A stretch of DNA of 64,000 bases from Akkermansiaceae bacterium (GTDB lineage: Bacteria; Verrucomicrobiota; Verrucomicrobiia; Verrucomicrobiales; Akkermansiaceae), in contig JACKQB010000002.1 in assembly GCA_024233115.1 (NCBI GenBank), forward strand, positions 744,001-808,000, written 5' to 3'. Positions 1-9,409 of the stretch are shown piece after piece (the stretch's first letter is position 1; each line of letters opens with the position of its first letter). A program made the position numbers and the translations under genes. The notes beneath the pieces are model-generated. The model searched no databases. It was not told where the DNA came from and worked only from the letters and a program-made list of their open reading frames with translations.

Positions 1-1260
1 TTTATCGATGAGGTCGGCATCGATGGTCAACTCACTCACTGCGGTGCCCGGAAGCTCGAATTTAAAATCACGCAGTAGGCTCTCACACACCGTCATCAGG
101 GCGCGGGCACCGGTATTCTCGCTTTCGGCACGTTCGGCAATTCTGTGTATCGCGGAATCATGGAATTTCGCCTGTATCCCATAGGCCGCAAACTCGCGCT
201 CGTATTGCCGCAGCAGGCTGCCTTCCGAATTTTTCATGATATTGACAAAATCCTTGGCCTCCAACTTCTCACAGACAACCCTTACCGGAAGCCGACCAAT
301 GAATTCGGCTTCAAAACCAAAATCGATGAAATCCTGGGTATTGACCTGGCCGAACAGCTCTTCATCGAGCGGGTGTTCTGCCACATCGGCACCAAAGCCG
401 ATCTGGCCTGACCGGAGGCGTTTCCTGACGACCTTTTCGAGTCCGGAAAATGCGCCGCTGACAATAAACAGGATGTGGCGGGTATTGATGGTGTCTTTTC
501 CAGCGTCGCGTCCACTCTGAAAATCCATCATCGCCATCATCTGGCTTTTCATATCGTTCGGGTTTCTAGCGGCCACCTCCGTTTCCTCCATCAGCTTGAG
601 CAAGGTAGTCTGCACCCCCCGGCCACTGACATCGCGCCCCATGGTGTTCCCTCCCCCGCTGGCGAGCTTGTCCACTTCATCGATGTAGATGATGCCAAAC
701 TCGGCAAGGTCGATATCGCCATCCGCTTTCTGCACCAATTCCCTGACAAGATCATCAACATCGCCGCCAACGTACCCTGTTTCCGAAAACTTGGTGGCGT
801 CCGCCTTGACAAACGGCACACCTATCATCTCGGCGATATGCTTCACCAGATACGTCTTCCCCACGCCTGTGGGGCCGACCACGATCACGTTCTGTTTTTG
901 ATACTCGATGCCGTCAGGGATTTTACCATGCTCCTGCTCCAGGCCGCGCATGTACTTGGCGTGGTTGTAGTGGTCACAAACGGCAATGGAGAGCGCCTTC
1001 TTCGCTTCGTCCTGCCGGATGACAAAGCGGTCGAGATGCGCCTTGATGTCGCGTGGTTTGTAGTTGAAATCAAAAATGGCATCGGCCTGATCCATTTCCA
1101 TCGGCGCATCAAACGCGTCTTCCTCGTCGGGCACCTGGGGCTCGGGAGCAAATCCGGGAAACGGCATCGCGGAACTCATCCCCATCTTGCTGAACATGTC
1201 CTTGAGCATCTTCTGCAGCTCGTCCGCATCCGGAATATCGTTGTCTTTTTTGTCACTCAT
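1..1260 (-). CDS. clpX: ClpX-like AAA+ protein unfoldase, partial (C-terminus off the window)
   Basis: Cytoplasmic hexameric unfoldase that would feed substrates to ClpP. The frame starts with ATG at 1260 and runs off the left edge without a stop (420 codons seen). Visible are Walker A GPTGVGKT (residues 129-136), pore loop GYVG (162-165), Walker B IYIDEVDK (about 191-198), the ClpP-docking loop IGF (287-289) and the arginine-finger region FIGRLP. The first 65 residues are acidic and Met-rich and hold no Cys pairs, so the C4 zinc-binding domain of classical ClpX is absent. Whether clpP lies beyond the edge cannot be seen. The preserved IGF loop argues for ClpP partnership over a HslU-type role. 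It is divergent from the kinase gene at 1469. Confidence 0.88.
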   Translation of the reverse strand, partial: MSDKKDNDIPDADELQKMLKDMFSKMGMSSAMPFPGFAPEPQVPDEEDAFDAPMEMDQADAIFDFNYKPRDIKAHLDRFVIRQDEAKKALSIAVCDHYNHAKYMRGLEQEHGKIPDGIEYQKQNVIVVGPTGVGKTYLVKHIAEMIGVPFVKADATKFSETGYVGGDVDDLVRELVQKADGDIDLAEFGIIYIDEVDKLASGGGNTMGRDVSGRGVQTTLLKLMEETEVAARNPNDMKSQMMAMMDFQSGRDAGKDTINTRHILFIVSGAFSGLEKVVRKRLRSGQIGFGADVAEHPLDEELFGQVNTQDFIDFGFEAEFIGRLPVRVVCEKLEAKDFVNIMKNSEGSLLRQYEREFAAYGIQAKFHDSAIHRIAERAESENTGARALMTVCESLLRDFKFELPGTAVSELTIDADLIDK

Positions 1261-1468
1261 CACGCGACTATCCCCCAGCCCCCACCGGTGCGCAACAGAA
1301 ACTTCTCCCTGCATGACAGGGGCGGGGAAAATGCGGATGGCGGGAAAACTTCGCGTATTTCACGCTTCTTCCTCTTTTTTGCCCGCCTTTGCCATCGATT
1401 GCTGAAATTCATCATTGCACCGAAGGTGATTTTGCCGAAACTAGCACCCGAATTCTTTTGAATTATTT
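1261..1468. promoter_or_regulatory. Divergent intergenic region between clpX-like and kinase genes
   Basis: About 208 bases between two divergently transcribed genes. It must hold both promoters, but I cannot point to convincing -35/-10 pairs. No RNA gene or repeat is seen. Confidence 0.3.
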
Positions 1469-4108
1469 ATGAGCGAAGAGCGCTACGAAATAAGAGGCAA
1501 AATCGGACAAGGTGGTGTTGGAGCTGTTTACCAGGCTTTCGACACCCAGCTGAACCGCGAAGTTGCCATCAAGCGGGTGCTCGCCGAAGGTGGCTATGAA
1601 GACCAGGGCGAGGCCACCAAACACCTTCTCAAGGAAGCCACCGCTCTGTCCTCGGTCCAGCACCCCCATATTGTGACGGTCTACGATGCCGGCATCGACG
1701 CCGATGGCCCCTATGTTGTCATGGAGCTGATCCACGGACGGACGCTGGATGAAATGGTTGAACGTGGCACCCTGACCTGGAACGATCTGCGTGAAGTCGC
1801 CTTACAGACACAGGAGGCGCTCATTGCCGCCCAGGATCTTAACCTCGTCCACCGCGACCTGAAACCCAGCAACGTGATGGTCTGCTGGCTTCCTTCGGGT
1901 AAGTTCCAAGTCAAAATCGTCGACTTTGGACTGGCCAAATTCTCGGCCACGCCATCGCTGCAGACCATCGACCACGGCGACGCCGTTTTTGGTTCCATTT
2001 TCTTTATGGCCCCCGAGCAGTTTGAGCGGACACCGCTGGACAAGCGCACGGATATGTATGCCATGGGCTGCCTTTATTACTACGCGCTGACCGGCGAGTA
2101 CCCGTTCACCGGGGATACCGCCGCCGAGGTGATGGCCAGTCACCTCCAGCACCACGTCAAACCTATCGGTGAACTCCGTCCGGATGTCCCCCAGTGGGGA
2201 TGCGACTGGATCATGTGGCACATCGAGCGCCGGATGGATGACCGGCCCAAGGATGCCCGTGAATCACTCGAACGATTTCTCATACTTGATAAACAATCAA
2301 CCCAACCCATAACCATGACCGCACCTGATCCCAAGACCCCTGACCCAACCCCAGCCAAACCCAAGTTCATTTTCCCGGGGGCTGATGGCTCCACAGGAGA
2401 TGCCCAGCCACCAGTAACACCCGCAACGCCAGCAACACCAGCCCCCCCAGTAACACCCGTTGCCCAGCCCGCGCCACCGGTGCAACCAGCCCAACCCGTC
2501 GTGGCACCGGTGCAACCAACGGCACCCACCACACCGCAGCCGATCTCGCTTCAGGCAGCACAGCCCGCCCCCGCACCGGCAAAACCAGCAACAGCCCCGC
2601 AGCCGATTTCCCCGCCGGACGCCGATCTCAGCCCGCACACCAAATCACAGAATATCACGGAAAGTGCCCAACCTGCCACCCCGGCACAGCCTGCCGTGGC
2701 ACAACCCGCAATCACTCCGCAACCCGCGGTGCCCGTCACACCGGTCCAGTTAACACCGGCCCAACCTACCCCGACTGTGGTCCAACCTACCCCGACGCCG
2801 GTTCAGCCGTCGGTGTCGGCCGCGGCTCCGGTGCAGCCAGCAGCCCCGGCAACCACCCCACCGGCTTCCCTAACAGGATCAGCACCCCAACCCGTGGTTG
2901 CAAGTCCGACCGTTGCGGAGAACCAACCACCCGCAAATGTAGTGCCGGTGACTGCGAGTGCCAAGAAAGGCATGCCTACGGGTGCCAAGTACGCTATCAT
3001 TGGCATGCTGGCCCTTGTTATCGCTGTCGCCATCATTGTAGGTGTCGCCTTAAGTGGCGAACGCCGCGAAACCGCGCTGATCAACGAGGTCATGGTCAGG
3101 GCCAAGGCGCTCGACGATGAAGGCAAGCTCCATGAAGGTATTGAACTCACCGAGGAAGAACTCAAGGGAACACTCAACCGGGCCACCAGCATGGCGGACA
3201 ACAGACAACGTCCCATCCTATTGAAAACCCTCGCCTACGCCACTGCCAAGGGAGGCTACGATGCCAACACCGTCATCATTGACCATGTCACCAAGGCCAA
3301 ATGCCCGCAGAGTATTCGTAGCGAGATCTTTAAAACGGTGATGAGCCGCAGAAAAGACGTGGCCAACATTGCACCACTGCTGGAATTCGCCAAAAACACC
3401 ACCGAGGAAACGGCGGCAGCCGAGGCGATCAACGCCGCGCGATATTCCGCCATCGGCAAGGAGGCTGACGTTTATATTGATGATTTCCTCTCACTGATCA
3501 ATGACACAGACTCACACAGCATCCGCGGAGCCGCTGAACGTGCAGCCCAGGCCATTATTGCCGAGTCCGATAAAAAAGCCGACTTCGAACCCGCCATCTA
3601 CGGCTCCTATCAATCGGCGGTCAATGACAACGCCAAGTTCACCATGCTGCGTCTCCTGGGATGCACGGGTGGCGAAAAGGCCCAGGAGGCCGTCTCCGAA
3701 GCCCTGAAGTCTGACAAGGCACCCTACCAGAGTGCCGCCATTGCCGCACTCTCCATTTGGGCGGACGACGGTCAGTTTGACAATCTCATTGAGTTTATTG
3801 ATGAGTGCGAAAACGATAAAATCCGTAAAACGGCATTTGATGCGGCCTACTCATTCCTGCGCATCGAGCGCCAACGCGATTCTGAAGACCTGGGCGAACT
3901 CTGGAAGTCGTTAGCCGGAACCGCCAAAACCCAGGGGGAAAAACTTCAAATCATCCGCGGTATGGCCAACCAGAAACACGAGTGGGCCATCCCCGTACTC
4001 GAGTATTTTACCGAGGACAAGGACGACATGGTGATCGATAAGGCCGAACGCGCCAAAGAGCTGGTCGAACGCCGTATCCGCGAGAAAGAAGGATCAAGCG
4101 ATGAGTAG
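1469..4108 (+). CDS. Membrane Ser/Thr protein kinase (PknB/Hanks type) with Pro/Ala-rich linker
   Basis: Hanks-type kinase with the catalytic domain in the cytoplasm. Residues about 6-270 form the kinase domain: glycine loop GQGGVGAVY, ATP lysine in VAIKR, catalytic loop HRDLKPSN (about 128), DFG (about 151) and APEQ (about 181). Residues about 285-500 are a low-complexity Pro/Ala/Gln/Thr/Val linker. A hydrophobic segment at about 510-530 (IIGMLALVIAVAIIVGV) is the single membrane span. The C-terminal 350 residues are helical with recurring Ala-rich pairs, resembling HEAT-type repeats, and would lie outside the membrane. The substrate is unknown. It stands alone, 136 bases before the GH2 gene. 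The layout (kinase, linker, TM, sensor) is common in Verrucomicrobiota and Planctomycetota. Confidence 0.9.
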   Translation: MSEERYEIRGKIGQGGVGAVYQAFDTQLNREVAIKRVLAEGGYEDQGEATKHLLKEATALSSVQHPHIVTVYDAGIDADGPYVVMELIHGRTLDEMVERGTLTWNDLREVALQTQEALIAAQDLNLVHRDLKPSNVMVCWLPSGKFQVKIVDFGLAKFSATPSLQTIDHGDAVFGSIFFMAPEQFERTPLDKRTDMYAMGCLYYYALTGEYPFTGDTAAEVMASHLQHHVKPIGELRPDVPQWGCDWIMWHIERRMDDRPKDARESLERFLILDKQSTQPITMTAPDPKTPDPTPAKPKFIFPGADGSTGDAQPPVTPATPATPAPPVTPVAQPAPPVQPAQPVVAPVQPTAPTTPQPISLQAAQPAPAPAKPATAPQPISPPDADLSPHTKSQNITESAQPATPAQPAVAQPAITPQPAVPVTPVQLTPAQPTPTVVQPTPTPVQPSVSAAAPVQPAAPATTPPASLTGSAPQPVVASPTVAENQPPANVVPVTASAKKGMPTGAKYAIIGMLALVIAVAIIVGVALSGERRETALINEVMVRAKALDDEGKLHEGIELTEEELKGTLNRATSMADNRQRPILLKTLAYATAKGGYDANTVIIDHVTKAKCPQSIRSEIFKTVMSRRKDVANIAPLLEFAKNTTEETAAAEAINAARYSAIGKEADVYIDDFLSLINDTDSHSIRGAAERAAQAIIAESDKKADFEPAIYGSYQSAVNDNAKFTMLRLLGCTGGEKAQEAVSEALKSDKAPYQSAAIAALSIWADDGQFDNLIEFIDECENDKIRKTAFDAAYSFLRIERQRDSEDLGELWKSLAGTAKTQGEKLQIIRGMANQKHEWAIPVLEYFTEDKDDMVIDKAERAKELVERRIREKEGSSDE

Positions 4109-4145
4109 CTAACGCACTCGCAAGACAGCTCCAGGCCATTCTCAC

Positions 4146-4175
4146 AAGCCTCAGCGCAGCGATGTGTTGGGGCTT
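4146..4175 (+). terminator. Possible weak terminator hairpin after the kinase gene
   Basis: An 8-bp stem (aagcctca with tggggctt, one T-G wobble) around a 14-nt loop, 38 bases after the kinase stop. Only a short T-rich tail follows, so intrinsic termination would be weak. Confidence 0.35.
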
Positions 4176-4244
4176 TGTTGAAGCACCGTTCATTCCTAAC
4201 CGAAAAGCAGCATACAAGTAATCGTTCATAGAAAGACATCGCAC

Positions 4245-7200
4245 ATGGATATAAAGGTCCTGGTTTTGTTGCTCGCCCATAGTTGGCTGGCATCAGTCGT
4301 TCCTGCGTTGGCGGAACGGAGCTGTTTCGACAACGCCTGGAAATTCGTCCTGAAGGATCTGCCGGGTGCAGCACAGACGGAATTCAACGATGCCAACTGG
4401 CGCGTCCTGGATGTGCCACACGACTGGAGCATCGAGGGGGATTACGCAAAGGACAACCCGATGGATGCCGGCTGCGGCTATCTGCCGGCTGGCATTGGCT
4501 GGTATCGTAAAACCGTGCAGGTGCCCCAGGATTGGAAAGGCAAGTATGTCGAAATAGCATTCGACGGCATATACATGAACAGCACGGTCTGGGCCAATGG
4601 CAAAAAACTCGGCACGCGGCCCTACGGCTGGAGTTCCTTTGCCTACGACATCAGCGACCTTGTTGCCAACTCGGACACGGTCACCTTCGCGGTACGGGTC
4701 GACAACCAAAAACAACCCTCGGCACGCTGGTACACAGGCAGCGGCATCTATGCGCATACCTGGATCGAGGTAAAACCCAAGGTCCACGTTCCTCACCATA
4801 GGATATTTGTGCGCACCAAGGGACCGGACATCGATGTGGATGTCCCGGTTCGCAATACCCTGGCCCAGCCACAATCTGTCGCGGTGGAAACCTCCATCGT
4901 CTCACCCGACGGCAAGGTCGTTGCCAGCGATAGGAAAACTCTCGCCGTCAATGCCGGCAAACAGCTAGTCTCAAATTTCAAGTTCAGGATCCAGTCGCCC
5001 TTACGATGGGACCTGGACACGCCACACCTCTATCAGCTCAGGACAAAAATTGACGTTGCTGGTCATACGGTCGATTGGGAGAGCACGCGATTCGGCATTC
5101 GCGATATCGATTGGAAACCCAAATCCGGCATGTGGCTGAACGGAAGAAACGTCAAGCTCCAGGGAGTATGCAACCACCAGGATGCCGGGGCATTGGGAGC
5201 TGCCGTGCCGGATAAGATACTGCGCTTTCGTATTGAGCAGTTAAAAAAGATGGGCTGCAATGCCATCCGGACAGCCCACAATCCGCAAACGCCCGTCTTT
5301 TACGAGATCTGCGACGAAGTCGGTATGCTGGTGATGGATGAGATTTTTGACGGTTGGGGCAAGAAAGCAACCCACGACTACGGCGCCCACTCCTTTAACG
5401 AGTGGTGGCAACGAGACCTAACAGACTGGATCATCCGCGACCGGAACCACCCCAGCATTGTGATCTACAGTGTGGGTAATGAAACCCACGGCAAGATCGG
5501 CAAGGACCTGGTGGCACGCTGTCACGAGCTCGATCCAACACGTCCGGTGACATCGGGCCACTCCAGCTCCGAATACATGGATGTTTATGGAGTCAATGGT
5601 GCCAGCGAAAAAGCGGGCTGGTTTGACCGGCTCAAAACCGATCGCGTATTCATCGGCACCGAGAATACCCACACGTGGCAGGTCCGCGGCTACTACCGTA
5701 CCAAGACCTGGTATCGTGATGGCTATCCCAATAAACGGCAGGGTGTCAGCGAGACCCCTGACCTGACCGACACCGAGGTGTTTACTTACGACTGGATCGA
5801 GGACTCCGCGCGCGCCAACCGCAAACAAATTTTCAATTCCAGCTACGACAATGCCACCGTACGTTTGAATTCACGGCAAAACATAGCCTTGCTGCGCGAT
5901 ATCCCCAACTATGCCGGTTCCTTCCGCTGGACAGGCCACGATTACCTTGGCGAAGCCAGTTATGTGCACGGAGGCTGGCCGTTTAAGGCCTTCATGGGTG
6001 GAGCCATCGATCTGGCCAATTTTGAAAAGGACCTCTACTGGCTCTATCAGAGCCAGTGGACAACGAAACCGATGGTGCACATCCTGCCACACTGGACCCA
6101 CCCCACCCTCAAGCAAGGAACCCCGGTCCCCGTATGGGTCTATTCCAACTGCGACCAGGTTGAGCTTTTTTTCAATGGCAAGTCACTGGGAAAAAAATCG
6201 CCGGGAACAAGATGGGATGCCATGCAGTGTCAGTGGATGCTACCCTGGCAACCAGGTGAACTGAAAACGGTAGGATACATCAACGGCAGGTCCGTGGCCG
6301 CGCAGACCATCCGCACTGCCGGTTCACCGTCCAGGATCGCCTTGTCCATCGATGGCCAGCCGCTGAAAACTTCAGGTAAGGACATCGTGCAAGTACGCGT
6401 GACAAGCATGGACGCAAAGGGTGCGTTTTATCCCTACGGCGAAAACCGCAGCCATTTTCTCGTGCTCGGGCCAGGACGAATCCGGGCTCTCGACAATGGT
6501 AGTCCGGTCGACGTTGAAAAACACTTCGGAGCCGACAGCCGAATCGCATTTTACGGTCTGACACGCGCCTATGTCGAGTCAACCGGTGAACCCGGAGACA
6601 TCAGCCTGCTTACCAGCTGCATCCTGGGTGAAAAAAAGCAAGTCACCTCTAACATGGTGAGTATCGACACTCAATACATCGGGTTGCGAGGGGCTCTTGC
6701 TCATCCTGAAGTCCGTGTTTTCTACACCACCGATGGCTCCAAGCCGACCGTGCGGTCCACCCGATATACCAAAGCATTCCCCGTTCCCTTGGGCACCACG
6801 GTCAAGGCCCTGGTTACGGTTGACGGCAAGCCCGCCCAGTCTTTGGAAGAGCGCTTTGCGGCTGATGTGGGGTTTGTCTGGAATTCAGGGCAGCAAGCGA
6901 CCGGACAAGGAGGCGACCAGGCAGAGGATGCCAGGTTGCATGGTGCCAAGGTCATTGCCAAAGGAGCAAACTATCACGGTAAGGGCTTTGTTGATTTTGG
7001 TAATAAGAAAGGCGCTTACATCGAATGGTACCAGGAAAATGACGGCGATGCCGGCCGGGCCGATCTAACCATTCGCTACAGCGGAAAAGCCACCGGACGC
7101 CCTGGTCGGGAAATAGAAATAAGCGTGAATGGACAAACTGTCCGGGAAAAACTGATGCTGCCGAACACGAAGAACTGGGGGGAGGATTGGCAAACGGTCA

Positions 7201-7295
7201 CTGTCAATATCCCGGTGCGACGAGGCGCCAACACAATCCGCCTCACGACCACCGAGAAAGGCGGGATGTACATTGATGACATCACCGTGGAGTGA
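4245..7295 (+). CDS. Secreted glycoside hydrolase family 2 (beta-galactosidase-like), multidomain
   Basis: Exported exo-glycosidase, most likely a beta-galactosidase or related GH2 enzyme acting on host or algal glycans. A signal peptide (about residues 1-23, ending PALA) precedes the GH2 sugar-binding, immunoglobulin-like and TIM-barrel domains. The probable acid/base Glu is in SVGNETHG (about residue 411), and a nucleophile candidate is the Glu in GTENTH (about 472). After the barrel comes a DUF4982-like beta domain, then near 800-870 a chitobiase-type C-terminal module (YTTDGSKPT), then a carbohydrate-binding-like beta domain with the ending IDDITVE. At 1016 residues it is long for the family because of these added modules. 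Exact substrate specificity cannot be read from the sequence. Confidence 0.88.
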   Translation: MDIKVLVLLLAHSWLASVVPALAERSCFDNAWKFVLKDLPGAAQTEFNDANWRVLDVPHDWSIEGDYAKDNPMDAGCGYLPAGIGWYRKTVQVPQDWKGKYVEIAFDGIYMNSTVWANGKKLGTRPYGWSSFAYDISDLVANSDTVTFAVRVDNQKQPSARWYTGSGIYAHTWIEVKPKVHVPHHRIFVRTKGPDIDVDVPVRNTLAQPQSVAVETSIVSPDGKVVASDRKTLAVNAGKQLVSNFKFRIQSPLRWDLDTPHLYQLRTKIDVAGHTVDWESTRFGIRDIDWKPKSGMWLNGRNVKLQGVCNHQDAGALGAAVPDKILRFRIEQLKKMGCNAIRTAHNPQTPVFYEICDEVGMLVMDEIFDGWGKKATHDYGAHSFNEWWQRDLTDWIIRDRNHPSIVIYSVGNETHGKIGKDLVARCHELDPTRPVTSGHSSSEYMDVYGVNGASEKAGWFDRLKTDRVFIGTENTHTWQVRGYYRTKTWYRDGYPNKRQGVSETPDLTDTEVFTYDWIEDSARANRKQIFNSSYDNATVRLNSRQNIALLRDIPNYAGSFRWTGHDYLGEASYVHGGWPFKAFMGGAIDLANFEKDLYWLYQSQWTTKPMVHILPHWTHPTLKQGTPVPVWVYSNCDQVELFFNGKSLGKKSPGTRWDAMQCQWMLPWQPGELKTVGYINGRSVAAQTIRTAGSPSRIALSIDGQPLKTSGKDIVQVRVTSMDAKGAFYPYGENRSHFLVLGPGRIRALDNGSPVDVEKHFGADSRIAFYGLTRAYVESTGEPGDISLLTSCILGEKKQVTSNMVSIDTQYIGLRGALAHPEVRVFYTTDGSKPTVRSTRYTKAFPVPLGTTVKALVTVDGKPAQSLEERFAADVGFVWNSGQQATGQGGDQAEDARLHGAKVIAKGANYHGKGFVDFGNKKGAYIEWYQENDGDAGRADLTIRYSGKATGRPGREIEISVNGQTVREKLMLPNTKNWGEDWQTVTVNIPVRRGANTIRLTTTEKGGMYIDDITVE

Positions 7296-7395
7296 AATGT
7301 CAAAAACAGCGCGCCTACAGGGCATCCGACAAATCGTTGAAAAAATCCATTTTTCCATTGCCAGCCCGGGGATTGGCATTCAATATGATTGCACG

Positions 7396-7824
7396 ATGAA
7401 AAAAGCACTTACGATCGCAGCAGCACTTGCCTTCACCGCCACCGGTGTCATGGCAGACATTCAAGCGCCCCCAGGCTCCACTTACACATCCACCCGTAAG
7501 CTTGGCCGTGCCATCAGCAACATTCTCTACGGTATCGTTGAAGTTCCTGAGCAAATTTTCCGCAAGACCGACCAATACGGTCGTAAGGCCGGTTGGTCCT
7601 ACGGTGCCGTCGACGGTGGTCGCCGTGCCTTCAAGCGTCTTGGTTATGGCTTCTACGAGCTGGTAACCTTCCATTGCCCGACCTACCACGGCACATTCAA
7701 ACCCCCTTACGAGAAGTGTGGTGAGGATCACCGTATCGAGATGAACCCACACGACGGACTTTCCGAGTTCCCCCCTACTCTGGGTGCTGAGAGCTACTAC
7801 CACGTGCGCACGCAGCAGTGGTAA
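7396..7824 (+). CDS. Exosortase system-associated protein, TIGR04073-like
   Basis: Small exported protein (142 aa) with a signal peptide ending VMA (residue about 19). The motif GRAISNILYGIVEVP matches the conserved core of the TIGR04073 family, found in genomes that carry exosortase/PEP-CTERM protein sorting. A second conserved block follows (GWSYGAVDGGRRAFKRLGYG). Function is unknown. The ATG at 7396 is chosen over the upstream in-frame ATG at 7273 because it begins the signal peptide and avoids overlap with the GH2 gene. A strong terminator follows. A PEP-CTERM substrate is encoded at 51959 in this window, which fits. Confidence 0.8.
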   Translation: MKKALTIAAALAFTATGVMADIQAPPGSTYTSTRKLGRAISNILYGIVEVPEQIFRKTDQYGRKAGWSYGAVDGGRRAFKRLGYGFYELVTFHCPTYHGTFKPPYEKCGEDHRIEMNPHDGLSEFPPTLGAESYYHVRTQQW

Positions 7825-7850
7825 TTTCGCTGACATCAACTTCCTATTTC

Positions 7851-7886
7851 AAACCCGCCCTGATGAAATTCAGTGGCGGGTTTTTT
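7851..7886 (+). terminator. Rho-independent terminator
   Basis: Perfect 9-bp stem aaacccgcc/ggcgggttt with a 15-nt loop, running into six T residues at 7881-7886. It lies 27 bases after the stop of the exosortase-associated gene. Confidence 0.88.
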
Positions 7887-7997
7887 CGTATTGTATTATG
7901 TTGTCCCAGCCTGCACACAGCTGCGGGTTTTTCCTCATCCGGTCCTGCATCACCTCCAGATTACCCCCCCGCTCCCGAAAGAGCTTAGCACACCCAC

Positions 7998-8546
7998 ATG
8001 AAACGCAGATATCTAAGAATGGTCCGGAGAGCATATCGCTACCTCAGGCACCCTCATATCCGCAAACGGCCATGGCTCGTCGCTCTCACCAAGCCGCTCT
8101 TTGAGCGCGACCTCTGGCATCCGTGCCGGGATTCCGTCGCGGGGGCCTTGTCCATCGGCCTTTTCTGCGCGATGTTGCCGATTCCCTTCCAGATGCTCCT
8201 CGCAGCGCTGGCCAGTGTCCGGGCCAAGGCCAACATCCCCATCGCCATGGCTGTCTGCTGGGTGACCAATCCCTTTACCCAGGCCCCCATATGGCTTGCC
8301 CAGGAACGGCTGGGCGACTGGATTCGGTCCAAGAGTGACAACCCGGTATTACACATCATGGAGGTGGAAAAAACCGTGTTTGGTGTCACCCTGAATGTGG
8401 CGAGCTTCACCGTAGGATTCCTGGCCATGGGCATCATCCTCAGCATCCTCGCCTATCCCATTGTCTATGGTGTATCGGCCTTCCTGCCGAACCGGGGCCG
8501 CAAGATCACCTCCGCGATGAGGCGGGAACAAAAGTCTTCTCGCTGA
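7998..8546 (+). CDS. DUF2062 domain membrane protein
   Basis: 182-residue integral membrane protein of the DUF2062 family, whose role is not settled. A basic N-terminus (MKRRYLRMVRRAYRYLRHP) precedes helices around residues 50-70 (AGALSIGLFCAMLPIPFQ) and 72-95 (NIPIAMAVCWVTNPFT). The family signature of Pro-rich turns between helices (MLPIPFQ, TNPFTQAPIW) is present, with a last helix near 130-160. The 3' end overlaps the convergent TPM gene by 41 bases. The family is often annotated next to cell-envelope genes, but nothing here fixes its function. Confidence 0.8.
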   Translation: MKRRYLRMVRRAYRYLRHPHIRKRPWLVALTKPLFERDLWHPCRDSVAGALSIGLFCAMLPIPFQMLLAALASVRAKANIPIAMAVCWVTNPFTQAPIWLAQERLGDWIRSKSDNPVLHIMEVEKTVFGVTLNVASFTVGFLAMGIILSILAYPIVYGVSAFLPNRGRKITSAMRREQKSSR

Positions 8547-9390
8547 CCCAGCCGCCACCGAAGGGGGCATCGAGACGACGCCCAACCCTGACCTCCGGGA
8601 AATAATGCGTTTTGTTCGACTTGGCATCTGCGCGCGAGAAGAGTTTCCAAAGAAGCATACCCATCAAGGTCAGCGCTACGATGATACTCAGGAAAATAGT
8701 CATCAACCTGAGATTATCCTTGTCCGACCAGCTTGCCGGCTGGACTTCATGATAATGGTTGATTTCACCCTCGATACCTTTGATCAGATTACTGACAAAC
8801 GCAATGTGATCGTTGCCCTTCGGCTCGACCGAGCCAAACACCCTGATCAGCATCGCATCCACCTCCTGCCCTGAAATAAGCCGCGGCTCATTTTCCTTCG
8901 ACAAGTCGGGGTCCAGGTCGGAACCCCTGTAGTAGGCGATGGCCGGATTGTTTCCCGAGACCACCGGGTCAAGCTGGTAGACAATGACCATGCCCCTGGC
9001 CGAGTCACCGATCCACGACTTGTAGAGCGAATCCGCGCGTTTCTGGAGATTGCCATCATAGACACTGTAGTAAATGGACAGGTATACCGGATAACCATGC
9101 CTTTTTTCCATCCGCCGCAGACTCTCTTCCAGCTCCGTCAACTTCCCAGGGTCCTCACGGAAAAGCTCAGCATCGTCGAGAATATGATTCTGCGGAGCCG
9201 GGGGGATGTCGATACGGCTTGCCTCCCCTGTTCCCTGCGCGTTTACCAAAGCAATCCCTCCGTGACCGAGTGACCACCCCAGAATCACCACATGAGTTAG
9301 ACGGGCTAACAGGGATCGAAGTTCCCGGATCGTTGACAGTCGCAGTGCTCTCACAGGTGAGATGATAGACTTTTTGTAGCAGCGACTCAA
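8506..9390 (-). CDS. TPM-domain (YgcG-like) membrane-anchored protein
   Basis: Exported protein with a TPM-type domain at about residues 65-215 (ILDDAELF, then a long alpha/beta domain) and one membrane helix near 235-253 (MTIFLSIIVALTLMGMLLW). The C-terminal tail carries FPE...RRLDAPFGGG, a motif shared with the paralog at 37097. TPM domains have been linked to envelope maintenance and photosystem II repair, but the bacterial role is open. It is probably last in the thioredoxin-ileS-lspA-TPM run, beginning 20 bases after the lspA stop. The start is uncertain: 9390 is TTG, and GTG at 9291 would give a more compact signal peptide (ending VNAQG). Confidence 0.68.
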   Translation of the reverse strand: MSRCYKKSIISPVRALRLSTIRELRSLLARLTHVVILGWSLGHGGIALVNAQGTGEASRIDIPPAPQNHILDDAELFREDPGKLTELEESLRRMEKRHGYPVYLSIYYSVYDGNLQKRADSLYKSWIGDSARGMVIVYQLDPVVSGNNPAIAYYRGSDLDPDLSKENEPRLISGQEVDAMLIRVFGSVEPKGNDHIAFVSNLIKGIEGEINHYHEVQPASWSDKDNLRLMTIFLSIIVALTLMGMLLWKLFSRADAKSNKTHYFPEVRVGRRLDAPFGGGWVSEKTFVPASSRR

Positions 9391-9409
9391 GGACCGATCA
9401 CCCGATTCA

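Noticed and set aside
475..1461. 328-codon open frame on the plus strand across the ClpX-like gene
   Set aside because: The minus strand encodes an unmistakable AAA+ protein with all motifs; the plus frame has no recognisable domain and is its antisense shadow.
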